NCBI GenBank assembly: GCA_045117995.1
Contig: JBGUOH010000001.1
Span: 72,686 to 136,685, forward strand
Direction: 5' to 3'
From: RUG14515 sp045117995
Lineage (GTDB): Bacteria > Bacillota_I > Bacilli_A > RFN20 > CAG-826
Length of the DNA stretch: 64,000 bases
This document shows positions 16,418 through 25,808 of this stretch, in pieces. Made by a program: the position numbers and the translations under genes. The notes beneath the pieces are model-generated. The model was not told the DNA's origin. It worked only from the letters and a program-made list of their open reading frames with translations, and did no database searches. The first letter of the stretch is position 1; each line of letters opens with the position of its first letter.

Positions 16418-18247
16418 TTAGTTTTTGCTTGTGAAGTCAGCATCGACGACATCGTCTGGGTTTGTACCGGCGGTACCTTCGTTATTAGCTTGACCATTTG
16501 GTTGTGCACCTTGGTTAGCTTGTGCTTGTTGCATATAAGCGGCAGCTTGTTCAAGTTCACTAATACGTTTTCTTAAAGTTTCCATATCGTTATTGTCTAA
16601 CGCGGTCTTTAATTCATCACGTAATTTTTGAGTTTGTTCTTTTTGGTTTGGATCCATGCTGGCGCCTTTTTCTTGCATAGCGATGTCGATATCGTTAATT
16701 AAGCTTTCAGCTTTATTACGGAGTTCGATTTCTTCTTTGCGCTTTGCGTCCTCTTCAGCGTGGGCTTCGGCTTCTCTCACCATTCTATCGATATCTTCTT
16801 TAGAAAGACCGTTACTACCAGAGATGGTAATGTTTTGTTCTTTTTGTGTATCTAAGTCTTTAGCGTTGACTTTAACGATACCGTTAACGTCGATAGAGAA
16901 GGTAACTTCAATACGTGGTTCGCCACGTCTTGCTGGCTTAATACCATTGAGTTGGAAGTGACCTAATAATTTGTTATCGTGGGCCATTGGTCTTTCGCCT
17001 TGGTAAACCATGATATCAACGGCTGGTTGATTATCAGCGGCTGTGGAGAAGATTTGGCTCTTTGTGGTTGGAATAGTTGTGTTTCTTGTGATTAATGGAG
17101 TCATGACACCACCTAAGGTTTCAATACCTAAGGTTAATGGAGTAACGTCGAGTAAGACTACGTCTTTGACATCACCAGAAACGACACCACCTTGGTAAGC
17201 CGCACCGATGGAAACAGCTTCGTCTGGGTTAACGGATAAGTTTGGTTTCTTACCAGTTAATCTAGCCACTAATTCTTGAACGGCTGGCATACGGATGGAA
17301 CCACCGATTAATAAGACTTGGTTGAGTTCGGAAGCACTCATGTGAGCGTCGCTTAAGGCTCTTCTCACTGGTTCTTCACATCTATTTAATAGATGTCTTG
17401 TTAAGTCTTGGAATTTAGCACGTGTTAATGTGACTTCGAAGTTAACTGGGCCAGCGCTTGTCATGCTAATGAATGGTAAGGAGATAACGGTTTCCATAGA
17501 AGCAGAGAGTTCGATTTTCGCTTTTTCAGCAGCTTCTCTAATTCTTTGTAAGGAACCTTTATCTGTAATATCAACATTGGATTGAATCTTGATTTGAGCT
17601 TTGATCCAGTCAGCAACGACTTGATCCCAGTCATCACCACCGAGGTGGTTATCACCAGCGGTACTCACAACTTCGAATGTACCATCACCGATATCGAGGA
17701 TGGAAACGTCGAATGTACCACCACCTAAGTCGAAGACTAAGATCTTTTCGGATTTATCGTTTTCTAAGCCATAGGCTAAGGCCGCAGCGGTTGGTTCGTT
17801 AATAATACGAACGACATCTAAGCCAGCGATTTGACCAGCGTCTTTTGTTGCTTGTCTTTGCGCATCGTTGAAGTAAGCAGGAACAGTAATAACTGCTTTT
17901 TGCACAGATTGACCTAAATGGGCTTCAGCGTACTTCTTCATATAAGCAAGAATCTTTGCGGAGATTTCTTGTGGGGTGAATGATTTGTTCACGCATTTAA
18001 TGTTGACCTTTTCTGCACTACCCATAATTCTTTTAATGGATGAGACAGTATCTGGGTTGGTGACAGCTTGTCTTTTTGCGGCGTTACCGACGATTTCTTC
18101 ACCATTTGCTTTAAAAGCAACGACGGATGGAGTTGTCACTGTACCTTCTGGATTTGGAATGACTTTGACAGTGCCATCAGCTTGTAAGTAACTGACGACT
18201 GAGTTTGTGGTACCTAAGTCGATACCTAAGATAATTTCTTTTGCCAT
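16418..18247 (-). CDS. dnaK: Chaperone DnaK (Hsp70)
   Basis: DnaK is the ATP-driven Hsp70 chaperone. The N-terminal ATPase shows GIDLGTTNSVV, the phosphate-2 loop FDLGGGTFDVS and VLLIGGS. The substrate-binding domain contains DVTPLTLGIETLGG, and a helical lid is followed by a Gln/Ala-rich tail ending in DDVVDADF. At 609 residues it is complete. GGAGG lies well placed before the ATG. It is third in the CIRCE-controlled operon. Confidence 0.98.
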   Translation of the reverse strand: MAKEIILGIDLGTTNSVVSYLQADGTVKVIPNPEGTVTTPSVVAFKANGEEIVGNAAKRQAVTNPDTVSSIKRIMGSAEKVNIKCVNKSFTPQEISAKILAYMKKYAEAHLGQSVQKAVITVPAYFNDAQRQATKDAGQIAGLDVVRIINEPTAAALAYGLENDKSEKILVFDLGGGTFDVSILDIGDGTFEVVSTAGDNHLGGDDWDQVVADWIKAQIKIQSNVDITDKGSLQRIREAAEKAKIELSASMETVISLPFISMTSAGPVNFEVTLTRAKFQDLTRHLLNRCEEPVRRALSDAHMSASELNQVLLIGGSIRMPAVQELVARLTGKKPNLSVNPDEAVSIGAAYQGGVVSGDVKDVVLLDVTPLTLGIETLGGVMTPLITRNTTIPTTKSQIFSTAADNQPAVDIMVYQGERPMAHDNKLLGHFQLNGIKPARRGEPRIEVTFSIDVNGIVKVNAKDLDTQKEQNITISGSNGLSKEDIDRMVREAEAHAEEDAKRKEEIELRNKAESLINDIDIAMQEKGASMDPNQKEQTQKLRDELKTALDNNDMETLRKRISELEQAAAYMQQAQANQGAQPNGQANNEGTAGTNPDDVVDADFTSKN

Positions 18248-18263
18248 AATTTATTTCCTCCTA

Positions 18264-18839
18264 TTAAGCGTCTGCTTTGACGCTTTCTTTTGGTTGTTCT
18301 TCTTTTTTGTTTTTGCTCACTGAGACTCTTGCAGGTCTAATGAGACGTCCGTGTAATTCGTAGCCTTTGGCATACACTCTTGTAATGAGGTTTTCTTCAC
18401 CCTCTTGTTCTGTGGTGTCAACGGCATCCATTTTGTCAGCGGAGAATTTATCTCCCACCTTTGGTGCGTATTCTTTTACGCCTTCGTTTTCTAACGCATT
18501 CACGAAGTTACGATAGATGAATTGGAAACCCACTAAGTAGTTCTTAACTTCTGGGCTATTTGGTTCAGTTTCTAGCGCCATATGGAAGCTATCGAGTACT
18601 GGAAGTAATTCTTCGATAAATCCCATCGCACGATACTTCATTGCTTCGGAATGTTCTTTCTCTAAGTTAGTACGTAAGTTCTTGGTATCAGCATAGGCAC
18701 GATAGTATTCATTTTTCCAATGCTCCACCGCGGCATTTGCTTTAGCAAGTTCTTCTTCTAACTCTTGGATTTTTTTCTTGTCTTTGTTTTTTTCTTCTTT
18801 AACGGCTTCTTTTGCTTCTTGTTTTTCTTTATTAGGCAT
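18264..18839 (-). CDS. grpE: Nucleotide exchange factor GrpE
   Basis: GrpE releases ADP from DnaK. The N-terminal 60 residues are Lys/Glu-rich and coiled-coil-like. The beta domain carries FHMALE, VGFQFIYRNF, YAPKVGDKF and RPARVSVS. At 191 residues it is normal. Its first eight bases overlap the end of hrcA, so translation is coupled. Confidence 0.95.
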   Translation of the reverse strand: MPNKEKQEAKEAVKEEKNKDKKKIQELEEELAKANAAVEHWKNEYYRAYADTKNLRTNLEKEHSEAMKYRAMGFIEELLPVLDSFHMALETEPNSPEVKNYLVGFQFIYRNFVNALENEGVKEYAPKVGDKFSADKMDAVDTTEQEGEENLITRVYAKGYELHGRLIRPARVSVSKNKKEEQPKESVKADA

Positions 18840-19875
18840 CGCCTTTACCTCCTTTGTTGTTTAATCCCTTAAAGTAATCGGTTAATGTTTCAGCGATGTA
18901 CTCAAGAGCGCTTAACGCTTGGTCGTAGTCGATTCTGGTTGGACCGAGCAATGTAATTGCGCGGTTTCCTTCTTCGCCAAGATCAATCTTCGCTGTCACC
19001 ATTGAGACATCAGGATTGCCTTCGATATCACCGATACGAATGATTCGGCCATCTTCATCCTTTTTAATCTCATCTTTGACTTCTTTAAGGAGTTGTTGGT
19101 CACTGAGAAGTTTGAAGACTTTTTCTAATTTCTCAGTATCGTTTTTGTATTCTTCGTGATTGAATAATTCATCTCTACCATAGAGACTTAAACGGTCACT
19201 AGCGAAGCGCATGAATGTTTCAAGCAAAGCTTGGTAAACAAGGTCATGGCCGACGATGTAATCGTTAAGGACTGGTTTAAGAGCTTCAGTCTTTTCGACG
19301 AGTTCAACGATTGGTGTACCTTTTAATCTGTCATTAAGTAAGGACACACAGTTGACGATTTCGCCCGCTTTTAAGTTTTCAGGAACGATGAAGGTTTTGT
19401 TTTCAACATAGCCTTTATCGGTCACGAAGATCGCGGTAATTGTGTTATCAGAGATCTGCACCATTTGGATAGACGCTAATTTTTCTTTATTCTCATCTGG
19501 TCCCATGACCACGGTGACTAAGTTAGTCATATGAGATAAAATCTCACAACTTTCCTTAATAACCGCATCAATTGATTTAACTTTTTGATCAAGAACAGTT
19601 TGAATGCTGTTTTTTAATTGTTCATTAACTGAACCATCTCTTAATTTCTCACAGTAGTAGCGATATCCTTGAGCGGATGGAACTCTACCACTGCTTGAAT
19701 GAGTTTTTTCAATTAAGCCCATTTTTTCAAGAGCAAACATTTCGTTTCTTATTGTGGCGGAAGAATAAGGAAGTTTATATTCTTCGATGAGGGTGTGAGA
19801 GCCAACTGGTTGCGCATTCTTAATAAAGTATTCAACGATGTATTTTAAGATCGTATCACTACGGTTAAGAGCCAT
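18832..19875 (-). CDS. hrcA: Heat-inducible transcription repressor HrcA
   Basis: HrcA is the repressor that binds CIRCE and is stabilised by GroE. The N-terminal winged helix includes VGSHTLIEEYKLPYSSATIRNE, followed by GRVPSAQGYRYY. The remaining 250 residues are the GAF-like dimer and inserted domains. Length (347) is typical. Two CIRCE elements lie upstream, so the operon is self-regulated. A strong GGAGGAG ribosome site precedes the ATG. Confidence 0.96.
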   Translation of the reverse strand: MALNRSDTILKYIVEYFIKNAQPVGSHTLIEEYKLPYSSATIRNEMFALEKMGLIEKTHSSSGRVPSAQGYRYYCEKLRDGSVNEQLKNSIQTVLDQKVKSIDAVIKESCEILSHMTNLVTVVMGPDENKEKLASIQMVQISDNTITAIFVTDKGYVENKTFIVPENLKAGEIVNCVSLLNDRLKGTPIVELVEKTEALKPVLNDYIVGHDLVYQALLETFMRFASDRLSLYGRDELFNHEEYKNDTEKLEKVFKLLSDQQLLKEVKDEIKKDEDGRIIRIGDIEGNPDVSMVTAKIDLGEEGNRAITLLGPTRIDYDQALSALEYIAETLTDYFKGLNNKGGKGDA

Positions 19876-19891
19876 GGTTTTCTCCTCCTTT

Positions 19892-19918
19892 TTAGCACTC
19901 TCTATCTTTTTGTGCTAA
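19892..19918. promoter_or_regulatory. CIRCE operator 1
   Basis: TTAGCACTC, 9 bases, TTGTGCTAA: the consensus half-site is TTAGCACTC and its inverse GAGTGCTAA. One arm is perfect and the other differs at two positions. It lies 17 bases before the hrcA start, so bound HrcA would cover the leader. Confidence 0.9.
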
Positions 19919-19937
19919 CTACATTTTACTGGAATAA

Positions 19938-19964
19938 TTAGCACTGTCAAGGGTTATGTGCTAA
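19938..19964. promoter_or_regulatory. CIRCE operator 2
   Basis: TTAGCACTG, 9 bases, ATGTGCTAA: a slightly degenerate second inverted repeat, with 19 bases between the two copies. Together they flank the region where the hrcA operon promoter must lie. Confidence 0.85.
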
Positions 19965-20014
19965 TTTTTTAATTTATATTTATATAGAATAAGGATTTAT
20001 AGGGGCTCGAACAC

Positions 20015-20044
20015 GAAAAAAGCGGACATTTTCGCCCGCTTTTG
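20015..20044 (-). terminator. Intrinsic terminator after the gene at 20061-20963
   Basis: On the minus strand AAGCGG, a short loop, CCGCTT and a run of T. It separates that gene from the hrcA operon. Confidence 0.75.
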
Positions 20045-20060
20045 GATTGATTTTAAGTCT

Positions 20061-20963
20061 TTATCTTCTCGTTTTTTTATCAATTTTATGGTATTCGCTA
20101 CCGAATTGATATTGTTGAGAACTGGAAAGCATAATGTCCCATTTGACAGTAGTTTTCTTGATTACAACTCCATCATTATAAACAATGCCAAACTTTCTAA
20201 CCAATTGATCGATTGAAGGAATGATATTAGCTAATAAGAGCTTTTTGATTCCCTTCTTAGCGTCTAGCATGTTATGAATCGCATCATCTTCCATAGCTTG
20301 GATAAACTCAGAAGTTAAACCAATGTCGTCACAAATGACATCGCCTAATTTCTCACCATATTTATCTTTAATCCTATCCATGGCTTTGATACATTGACCC
20401 GCAACATCTCGTGGATCGCTTTGCAATGAACGGCAATAGACTTCGTCGCCTCTCACCACAACGTTTAAGGTAATGCTATCATTGGTCATGTAATCACGTA
20501 CAGGAAGTAATTCTAGCTTAAGATTACATACATGCTTATCAGTGAATTCACCCGCAATTTCGTGAACCAACATTTCAAAAGGACCTTCTTTTAAGTTGTT
20601 ATGTTCATCAAAACTTTGAAGCATCCAAATACGAGCGCGGAATTCTTCATTTTCTCTTTGCTGTTCTTCAAAACTCTTGTGTTGAACCTGTGGTTTTGGT
20701 TTGAATTGCTCAGGATCTTTGTTTTTGTTTTTAGAATAGGCAATAATGGCCTTAACAAGAATGAATGCCGCTAAAGCTGTAATAGCAGTAAACACTAGTG
20801 ACAAAAGCACCAGTAAAATGGTGAGGAAGACATTTTTTGATCCATTAACTAAGGACCAGAAAACAATCATAAGAATAAAAGCGATGCCGGTAATCACACC
20901 AAAAAGAATTATATTCTTCTTGTTTCCTTGCAGGGCTTCTTCTTTAAGTTTTTCAAAACCCAT
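20061..20963 (-). CDS. Hypothetical protein with two membrane helices and a large soluble domain
   Basis: The function is not recognised. From the ATG at 20963 (AGGGAGA upstream) it has 300 residues. Two hydrophobic helices cover about 17-40 and 47-72, followed by a Lys/Pro/Gln-rich linker and a soluble domain of about 200 residues. That domain is rich in charged residues, and its segment VRGDEVYCRSLQSDPRDVAGQC includes two cysteines. It is likely cytoplasmic and membrane-tethered. It has its own promoter (21048-21075) and terminator, so it is a single-gene unit between hemW and hrcA, where B. subtilis has nothing. Confidence 0.65.
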   Translation of the reverse strand: MGFEKLKEEALQGNKKNIILFGVITGIAFILMIVFWSLVNGSKNVFLTILLVLLSLVFTAITALAAFILVKAIIAYSKNKNKDPEQFKPKPQVQHKSFEEQQRENEEFRARIWMLQSFDEHNNLKEGPFEMLVHEIAGEFTDKHVCNLKLELLPVRDYMTNDSITLNVVVRGDEVYCRSLQSDPRDVAGQCIKAMDRIKDKYGEKLGDVICDDIGLTSEFIQAMEDDAIHNMLDAKKGIKKLLLANIIPSIDQLVRKFGIVYNDGVVIKKTTVKWDIMLSSSQQYQFGSEYHKIDKKTRR

Positions 20964-21047
20964 AAATAAAATCTCCCTATGTCGATAAGTTTTGGACAGC
21001 AAAAACAATCAGGCTCTTAACTATCGAAAACTATTATCTTTAATTCC

Positions 21048-21075
21048 ATTATAAGGAATCGATGGATTTTGTTAA
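21048..21075 (-). promoter_or_regulatory. Promoter of the 20061-20963 gene
   Basis: On the minus strand: -35 TTAACA, 16-base spacer, -10 TATAAT, about 85 bases before the start codon. This gives a leader of about 75 bases in which I see no known riboswitch. Confidence 0.55.
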
Positions 21076-21087
21076 AAGGAATTTATT

Positions 21088-22179
21088 TTAGATAATTTGT
21101 AAGATGATAGTGTCGAGAATCATCATACCTTCATAAGTTGGTGACAATCTATCATCATGGATTTCTAAATAGCCATCATTGATTAAAGAAGCGATTTCTT
21201 TTTCCTTACTTTTCAATAAATCTAGACCATATCTATCTTTTAATAAAGATAAAGACATGCCTTCTTTTGTTCTGAGGTTTAACATCACTTGATAAGTCAA
21301 AGCATCTTTATTAGTCACTTCTTCTCTATCTTGTATATATTGACCTTTTAGATATTTATCTAAGTTGACTGTGTTTTTGTAGCGGACTTCCCCGATATAA
21401 CCAGAAGCCCCTAGACCCACTCCATAATATTGTTCATTTCTCCAATATGTGAGGTTGTGTTCGGATTGATAACCTGGTAAACACCAGTTAGAAACTTCGT
21501 AATGTTCGAATCCTTTTTCTTTTAGAAAATTATGGACAATATCGTAGTTTTTACGCATCAAATCATCATCCATTTCTCTAAAACCTTGATTGAATAAAAC
21601 TGTATGAGGATGAATAGTTAGTGCGTAGCAGGACATATGCTTAATACCTAGAGACGTGAGATTTTCTAAGTCTCTTTTTAGGAGAGTTTCACTACTATGT
21701 GGTAATCCTAGTATCAAATCAACGTTGATGTTATCAATGCCGTTTTCTTTTAACAGACTAATAGCTTTAACAACGTCTTCATAGCTATGTTGACGGTTGA
21801 TGGCCTTTAAAACTTTCGTGTCTGTGCTTTGCACCCCTAAGGAGATGCGGTTAACACCATATTGCTTTAAAAGCTTGATTTTGCTTTCGCTTAATGATTC
21901 AGGATTAGCCTCAAAAGTATACTCTTTTACACCTCTGGTGTATGGCTTGATAATTTCTAATAGTTCTAAAAATAAATCATCCTCTAAAGCGGTTGGGGTA
22001 CCACCACCGACATAGATGGTTTTGAGTTCCCCTATTTGGTAAGAGTCAATCTCTTGTTTGAGCGACTTTAAATAGTTAACAGCAAACATACGAAAATACT
22101 GCAACTTGGTGAAGTCGCAGTAATCGCATATAGTTTCGCAAAAAGGTATGTGAATATATAGAGAAGTTGGTTTATTCAT
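21088..22179 (-). CDS. hemW: Radical SAM HemW-like protein
   Basis: HemW-family radical SAM proteins resemble coproporphyrinogen III dehydrogenase and are thought to insert haem. The cluster motif is Cys14, Cys18, Cys21 in PFCETICDYC, and the family motif GGGTPT is near 60. The C-terminal HemN domain is present. I chose ATG 22179 (363 residues) because the family starts just before LYIHIPFC; a TTG at 22197 is possible. It overlaps the end of the preceding small gene by 8 bases. Its place between lepA and hrcA matches B. subtilis. No other haem gene is visible, so the client is unclear. Confidence 0.88.
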   Translation of the reverse strand: MNKPTSLYIHIPFCETICDYCDFTKLQYFRMFAVNYLKSLKQEIDSYQIGELKTIYVGGGTPTALEDDLFLELLEIIKPYTRGVKEYTFEANPESLSESKIKLLKQYGVNRISLGVQSTDTKVLKAINRQHSYEDVVKAISLLKENGIDNINVDLILGLPHSSETLLKRDLENLTSLGIKHMSCYALTIHPHTVLFNQGFREMDDDLMRKNYDIVHNFLKEKGFEHYEVSNWCLPGYQSEHNLTYWRNEQYYGVGLGASGYIGEVRYKNTVNLDKYLKGQYIQDREEVTNKDALTYQVMLNLRTKEGMSLSLLKDRYGLDLLKSKEKEIASLINDGYLEIHDDRLSPTYEGMMILDTIILQII

Positions 22180-22387
22180 CTTCCTTATATTTCGCAATTT
22201 CTTCCGCTGTTTGATCGTCTTCTACGGTTTGAAGAACGCGGTTTAATTCGTCTTGAAGAATTTGTTCTTCACTTGGCTTTTCTTCTTTGAGTTTTGGTCT
22301 TAAAAGACGATAGATAACAAACGCCACAATGGCGATGACCGCCGCAACAGCGATAACAACTAATAATATGAGTAATCCTTCTGGCAT
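22172..22387 (-). CDS. Small single-pass membrane protein, 71 aa
   Basis: The function is not recognised. One long hydrophobic helix (about 4-28) is followed by basic RLLRPKLKEEK and an acidic, helical tail of about 35 residues, likely cytoplasmic. AAGGAG precedes the ATG. It sits between the Fic-like gene (12 bases upstream) and hemW (8-base overlap), so all three are probably one transcript. Confidence 0.65.
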   Translation of the reverse strand: MPEGLLILLVVIAVAAVIAIVAFVIYRLLRPKLKEEKPSEEQILQDELNRVLQTVEDDQTAEEIAKYKEDE

Positions 22388-22399
22388 GATAATAGCTCC

Positions 22400-23902
22400 T
22401 TATTCTCTTTCAACTGGAATGTAAACGTATTTATTTTTAATCTTTTCTTTGCGATAGTAAAGAAGTTCTGCTAAATGATCCATTGATGTACGAGCGGTTT
22501 CGTAGGCACAACGTAGGCTTTTCTTATATTGTGCGATGGTATATTTCTTACCTTTGGTGCAATGTCTAGCGTAGAATTTAGCTTCACCTTTTTTGAGTTC
22601 AGGATCTCTTTCTAAGAGGTCTTGTTCTAAAAGAACAGCTTGTTTTTCATCCAAGGCGACTGGGATATAAGCCACGGCAAGTTCTTCTTGCACGTATGTG
22701 ACTTTAACAGTCTTTTTCTTTGGTGCTTCAGGCATCACCACTTCGCGTGGTTCTTCTCTAACTTGTTCAACGTTTTGAACTGGAGCTGGAGCAAGTGCTG
22801 GAGCTGGTTCTTCTTTTTCTTCTTCAGGTTGTTCTGCAAAAAGATCCATAGTTTCCACTCTTGCTGGTTCTGGAACTTCGACTTCTTGCATTGGTTTATC
22901 TTCATCAACTTGATAGAAGTCAGCGCGCATTTCAGTGACTTTTGCTTTAGCAATGTCATCTAAGAATGTATCGCAGAACTTGCTTAAGTATTTGAAAGCA
23001 TAATCAACAAAGTATGTGACGTCAGCGGTCTTTTGGACTTCCACATAGATACGAGCGGCTTCTTCTTTTGGTAAGAGTAAGAGCTTTTCTAGAGGAAGAG
23101 AGACGATTGAATCACCAAAGGCTTCGTGCGCTAAGACGGCTTTAGCCATTAAGATGGCCATTTCTTCAGAGTAAGAAGCAAATGGTTTAACGAAGTTAAT
23201 ATAGAAGAAAGTAATGGTAGCTTTTAAAGATGTTGGTAATGTGGAGCTGTTGATGAATGTGAATAAACTGTTCATCATAGGTCCAATAAGATTAACAGGC
23301 GCAGATGTGTAGACACGGTCGATAAGGACACGGTTTTCAGGGTTTCTATCTTCACTTGTGCGATAGAAAGTCACTAATTCTTCTGTGCCTAAGACTTTAG
23401 CGTATAATTCAGCGAGGAAATCTTCATCAATTGCGTTGACATAAGCACGCTTAATGTAGTTTAAAGCGTTAAGATAGTTCACTAACACCATGTTAGTAGG
23501 AATTGCGCTCACAACTTCGTTACGCATAACGCTATCGATGAAGTCATCGCCAACGTGTAATTGTTCGAATTCATTCAAGATGTTAAGGACCTCTTTTCTA
23601 AAGGTGTAGTCAACATTCTTAAATTGTTTCGTATTAGGCGCGAGCATCATGCATTCGCGGTTCACTCTAAGAAGTTTGGCTTCTAAGTTATTGACTAAAC
23701 TATTGATGGCTGGACAGCCACAGAACAAGAGCATGTTCTTTTCAATAGTTCTAATTGATAAATAGTGATAAAAATTGGAGCGGTATGAAAGAATGTTGCT
23801 CCAAAATGGATCGACTGAAGAGACTTTAAGTTCGCGACCAACTTCTAATTTGGTGGCATATTTGTCTTCAGTAAAACGCATCGCATAATCATTGCCTGCC
23901 AT
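22400..23902 (-). CDS. Fic-like protein with degenerate active site
   Basis: The middle (about 160-290) resembles the Fic fold: VYTSAPVNLIGPMMNSL recalls the segment before the Fic core, then YINFVKPFASYSEEMAILMAK stands where Fic enzymes have HPFxxGNGRxxR. The catalytic His is Lys, and the GNGR anion loop is missing, so AMP transfer is unlikely. After residue 345 comes a Glu/Pro/Ala-rich linker, then a basic C-terminal domain of about 85 residues that may be a helix-turn-helix. A promoter lies at 23927-23955. No antitoxin-like partner is seen. The Fic assignment is an inference from pattern. Confidence 0.5.
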   Translation of the reverse strand: MAGNDYAMRFTEDKYATKLEVGRELKVSSVDPFWSNILSYRSNFYHYLSIRTIEKNMLLFCGCPAINSLVNNLEAKLLRVNRECMMLAPNTKQFKNVDYTFRKEVLNILNEFEQLHVGDDFIDSVMRNEVVSAIPTNMVLVNYLNALNYIKRAYVNAIDEDFLAELYAKVLGTEELVTFYRTSEDRNPENRVLIDRVYTSAPVNLIGPMMNSLFTFINSSTLPTSLKATITFFYINFVKPFASYSEEMAILMAKAVLAHEAFGDSIVSLPLEKLLLLPKEEAARIYVEVQKTADVTYFVDYAFKYLSKFCDTFLDDIAKAKVTEMRADFYQVDEDKPMQEVEVPEPARVETMDLFAEQPEEEKEEPAPALAPAPVQNVEQVREEPREVVMPEAPKKKTVKVTYVQEELAVAYIPVALDEKQAVLLEQDLLERDPELKKGEAKFYARHCTKGKKYTIAQYKKSLRCAYETARTSMDHLAELLYYRKEKIKNKYVYIPVERE

Positions 23903-23926
23903 ATAAAAGTACCTCTTTATACCTTT

Positions 23927-23955
23927 ATCTTACAGGAAGTAGATTTTATTGTAAA
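23927..23955 (-). promoter_or_regulatory. Promoter of the Fic-like gene
   Basis: On the minus strand: -35 TTTACA, 17-base spacer, -10 TAAGAT. A normal AGAGGT ribosome site follows. Confidence 0.6.
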
Positions 23956-23986
23956 TAATTTATTCTAAAAAACTACTAATTTTAAA

Positions 23987-25804
23987 CTAGTTATCTTCTT
24001 CTTCGTCAATAGAGAGAATGCTCATAAATGCTTCTTGTGGGACTTCAACTGAGCCGACTTTCTTCATTCTCTTCTTGCCTTCTTTTTGCTTTTCGAGAAG
24101 TTTCTTCTTACGAGAGATGTCACCACCATAACACTTTGCTAAAACGTCTTTTCTCACCGCTTTAACATCGCATCTAGCAATAACCTTACCACCGATGGCG
24201 GCTTGGATTGGAATCTCGAATTGTTGACGAGGAATAACGGTTTTAATCTTACGAATAATACCTAAGCCACGATGATAACCATCTGGGCGATAAATAATGC
24301 TGCTAAGAGCATCCACTACTTGTCCGTTAAGTAAAATATCAAGTTTGACTAAGTCAGAGCGCTTATAATCGCTGAAATCATAGTCAAATGAGGCATAGCC
24401 TTTTGTGTAGCTTTTGAGCTTATCAAAGAAGTTATATACGATTTCACTTAATGGCAATTCATAGGTTAAGACCATACGAGTATCATCGAAGTAATCTAAG
24501 TTCTCGTAAATACCTCTTCTTTCACGGCATAATTCCATGATTGGGCCAATATACTCCTTTGGAGTCATGATATTAGCCCTGATGTAAGGTTCTTCAATAA
24601 AGGAAATCTTACTAGCGTCAGGAAGTTTGCTTGGGTTATCCAAATTGATAACTTCTCCATCTGTCATGTGGACTTTATAAATAACGGATGGCGCGGTTAA
24701 GATGAGATCGAGATTGTATTCTCTTTCTAATCTTTCTTGCACAACATCCATATGTAATAAGCCTAAGAAACCACATCTAAAGCCAAAGCCTAAAGCTTGG
24801 CTTGTTTCTGGGATAAATTGTAAAGAAGCATCGTTTAATGTGAGCTTTTCTAAAGCTTCTTTTAAGGCTTGATAATCATCACTATCAACTGGGTAAAGAC
24901 CACAATAGACCATTGGGTTCATGATACGATAGCCAGGTAAAGCTTCTTTAGCGGGATTATCCACTAAGGTGACTGTGTCACCAGGATGGACATCTTTAAT
25001 ATCTTTAATCTGTGCGGCAATATAACCGACTTGACCAGCTTCCAAAACATTGGTTTTGACTTCTTTTGGAGTTCTAATGCCAAGTTCGATAACTTGATAT
25101 TCTTTATTAGCCTGCATTAAGCGGATCTTATCGCCCACTTTAACAGAGCCATCTTTGATTCTCACTAAAACAATGACACCTCTATATGGGTCATAATAGC
25201 TATCGAAGATTAAAGCCTTCAAAGGAGCATTTAAGTCGCCATGAGGCGCTGGAACACTTTTCACTATGGCTTCTAGTAATTCGTGCACATGTAAGCCTGT
25301 TTTTGCGCTGACTTCCACGGCTTCATCACAAGGAATACCAATCTTCTTTTCAATTTCATTTTTTGCCATGTCAACGTTAGCGGATGGTAAATCAACTTTG
25401 TTGATAACTGGTAAAATCTCTAAATCGTTATCGACGGCCAAATACGCGTTAGCAAGCGTTTGTGCTTCTACGCCTTGTGTCGCGTCCACCACTAAAAGTG
25501 CGCCTTCGCAAGCGGCTAAGGAACGTGATACTTCGTATGTGAAGTCGACGTGTCCAGGAGTGTCGATGAGGTTGAATATGTATTCTTCACCATCATCGGC
25601 TTTATATGACAAAGTCACAGCGTTTAACTTAATGGTAATGCCTCTTTCTCTTTCTAAGTCCATAGAGTCGAGGATTTGGTCTTTCATTTCTCTAAGTTCG
25701 ACTGCGCCAGTCAATTCTAAAATACGATCCGCTAAAGTGGATTTACCGTGATCGATATGAGCAATAATTGAGAAGTTTCTGATTTTTTTCTGTGAAAAGT
25801 CCAT
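23987..25804 (-). CDS. lepA: Elongation factor 4 (LepA)
   Basis: LepA is a ribosomal GTPase linked to back-translocation and 30S assembly. The G domain shows HIDHGKSTLADR (P-loop), ERGITIK, DTPGHVDF and NKVDLP. The LepA-specific C-terminal domain follows, ending near AKCYGGDISRKKKLLEKQKEGKKRMK. From the ATG at 25804 it has 605 residues. The longer frame runs back into the upstream membrane-protein gene, whose stop is 4 bases away; with no Shine-Dalgarno, coupled re-initiation is likely. Confidence 0.97.
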   Translation of the reverse strand: MDFSQKKIRNFSIIAHIDHGKSTLADRILELTGAVELREMKDQILDSMDLERERGITIKLNAVTLSYKADDGEEYIFNLIDTPGHVDFTYEVSRSLAACEGALLVVDATQGVEAQTLANAYLAVDNDLEILPVINKVDLPSANVDMAKNEIEKKIGIPCDEAVEVSAKTGLHVHELLEAIVKSVPAPHGDLNAPLKALIFDSYYDPYRGVIVLVRIKDGSVKVGDKIRLMQANKEYQVIELGIRTPKEVKTNVLEAGQVGYIAAQIKDIKDVHPGDTVTLVDNPAKEALPGYRIMNPMVYCGLYPVDSDDYQALKEALEKLTLNDASLQFIPETSQALGFGFRCGFLGLLHMDVVQERLEREYNLDLILTAPSVIYKVHMTDGEVINLDNPSKLPDASKISFIEEPYIRANIMTPKEYIGPIMELCRERRGIYENLDYFDDTRMVLTYELPLSEIVYNFFDKLKSYTKGYASFDYDFSDYKRSDLVKLDILLNGQVVDALSSIIYRPDGYHRGLGIIRKIKTVIPRQQFEIPIQAAIGGKVIARCDVKAVRKDVLAKCYGGDISRKKKLLEKQKEGKKRMKKVGSVEVPQEAFMSILSIDEEEDN

Positions 25805-25808
25805 AGTT

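Noticed and set aside
22400..23902. Fic toxin-antitoxin module
   Set aside because: The active-site motif is lost, no inhibitory partner with S/TxxxE/G is adjacent, and the neighbours are housekeeping genes.
23965..23995. Weak stem after lepA as a terminator
   Set aside because: Only about 4-5 bp can pair, although a T-run is near. Not strong enough to call.
25266..25751. Long plus-strand frame of 161 codons opposite lepA
   Set aside because: It lies entirely within the lepA G domain, has an odd composition and no start signals.
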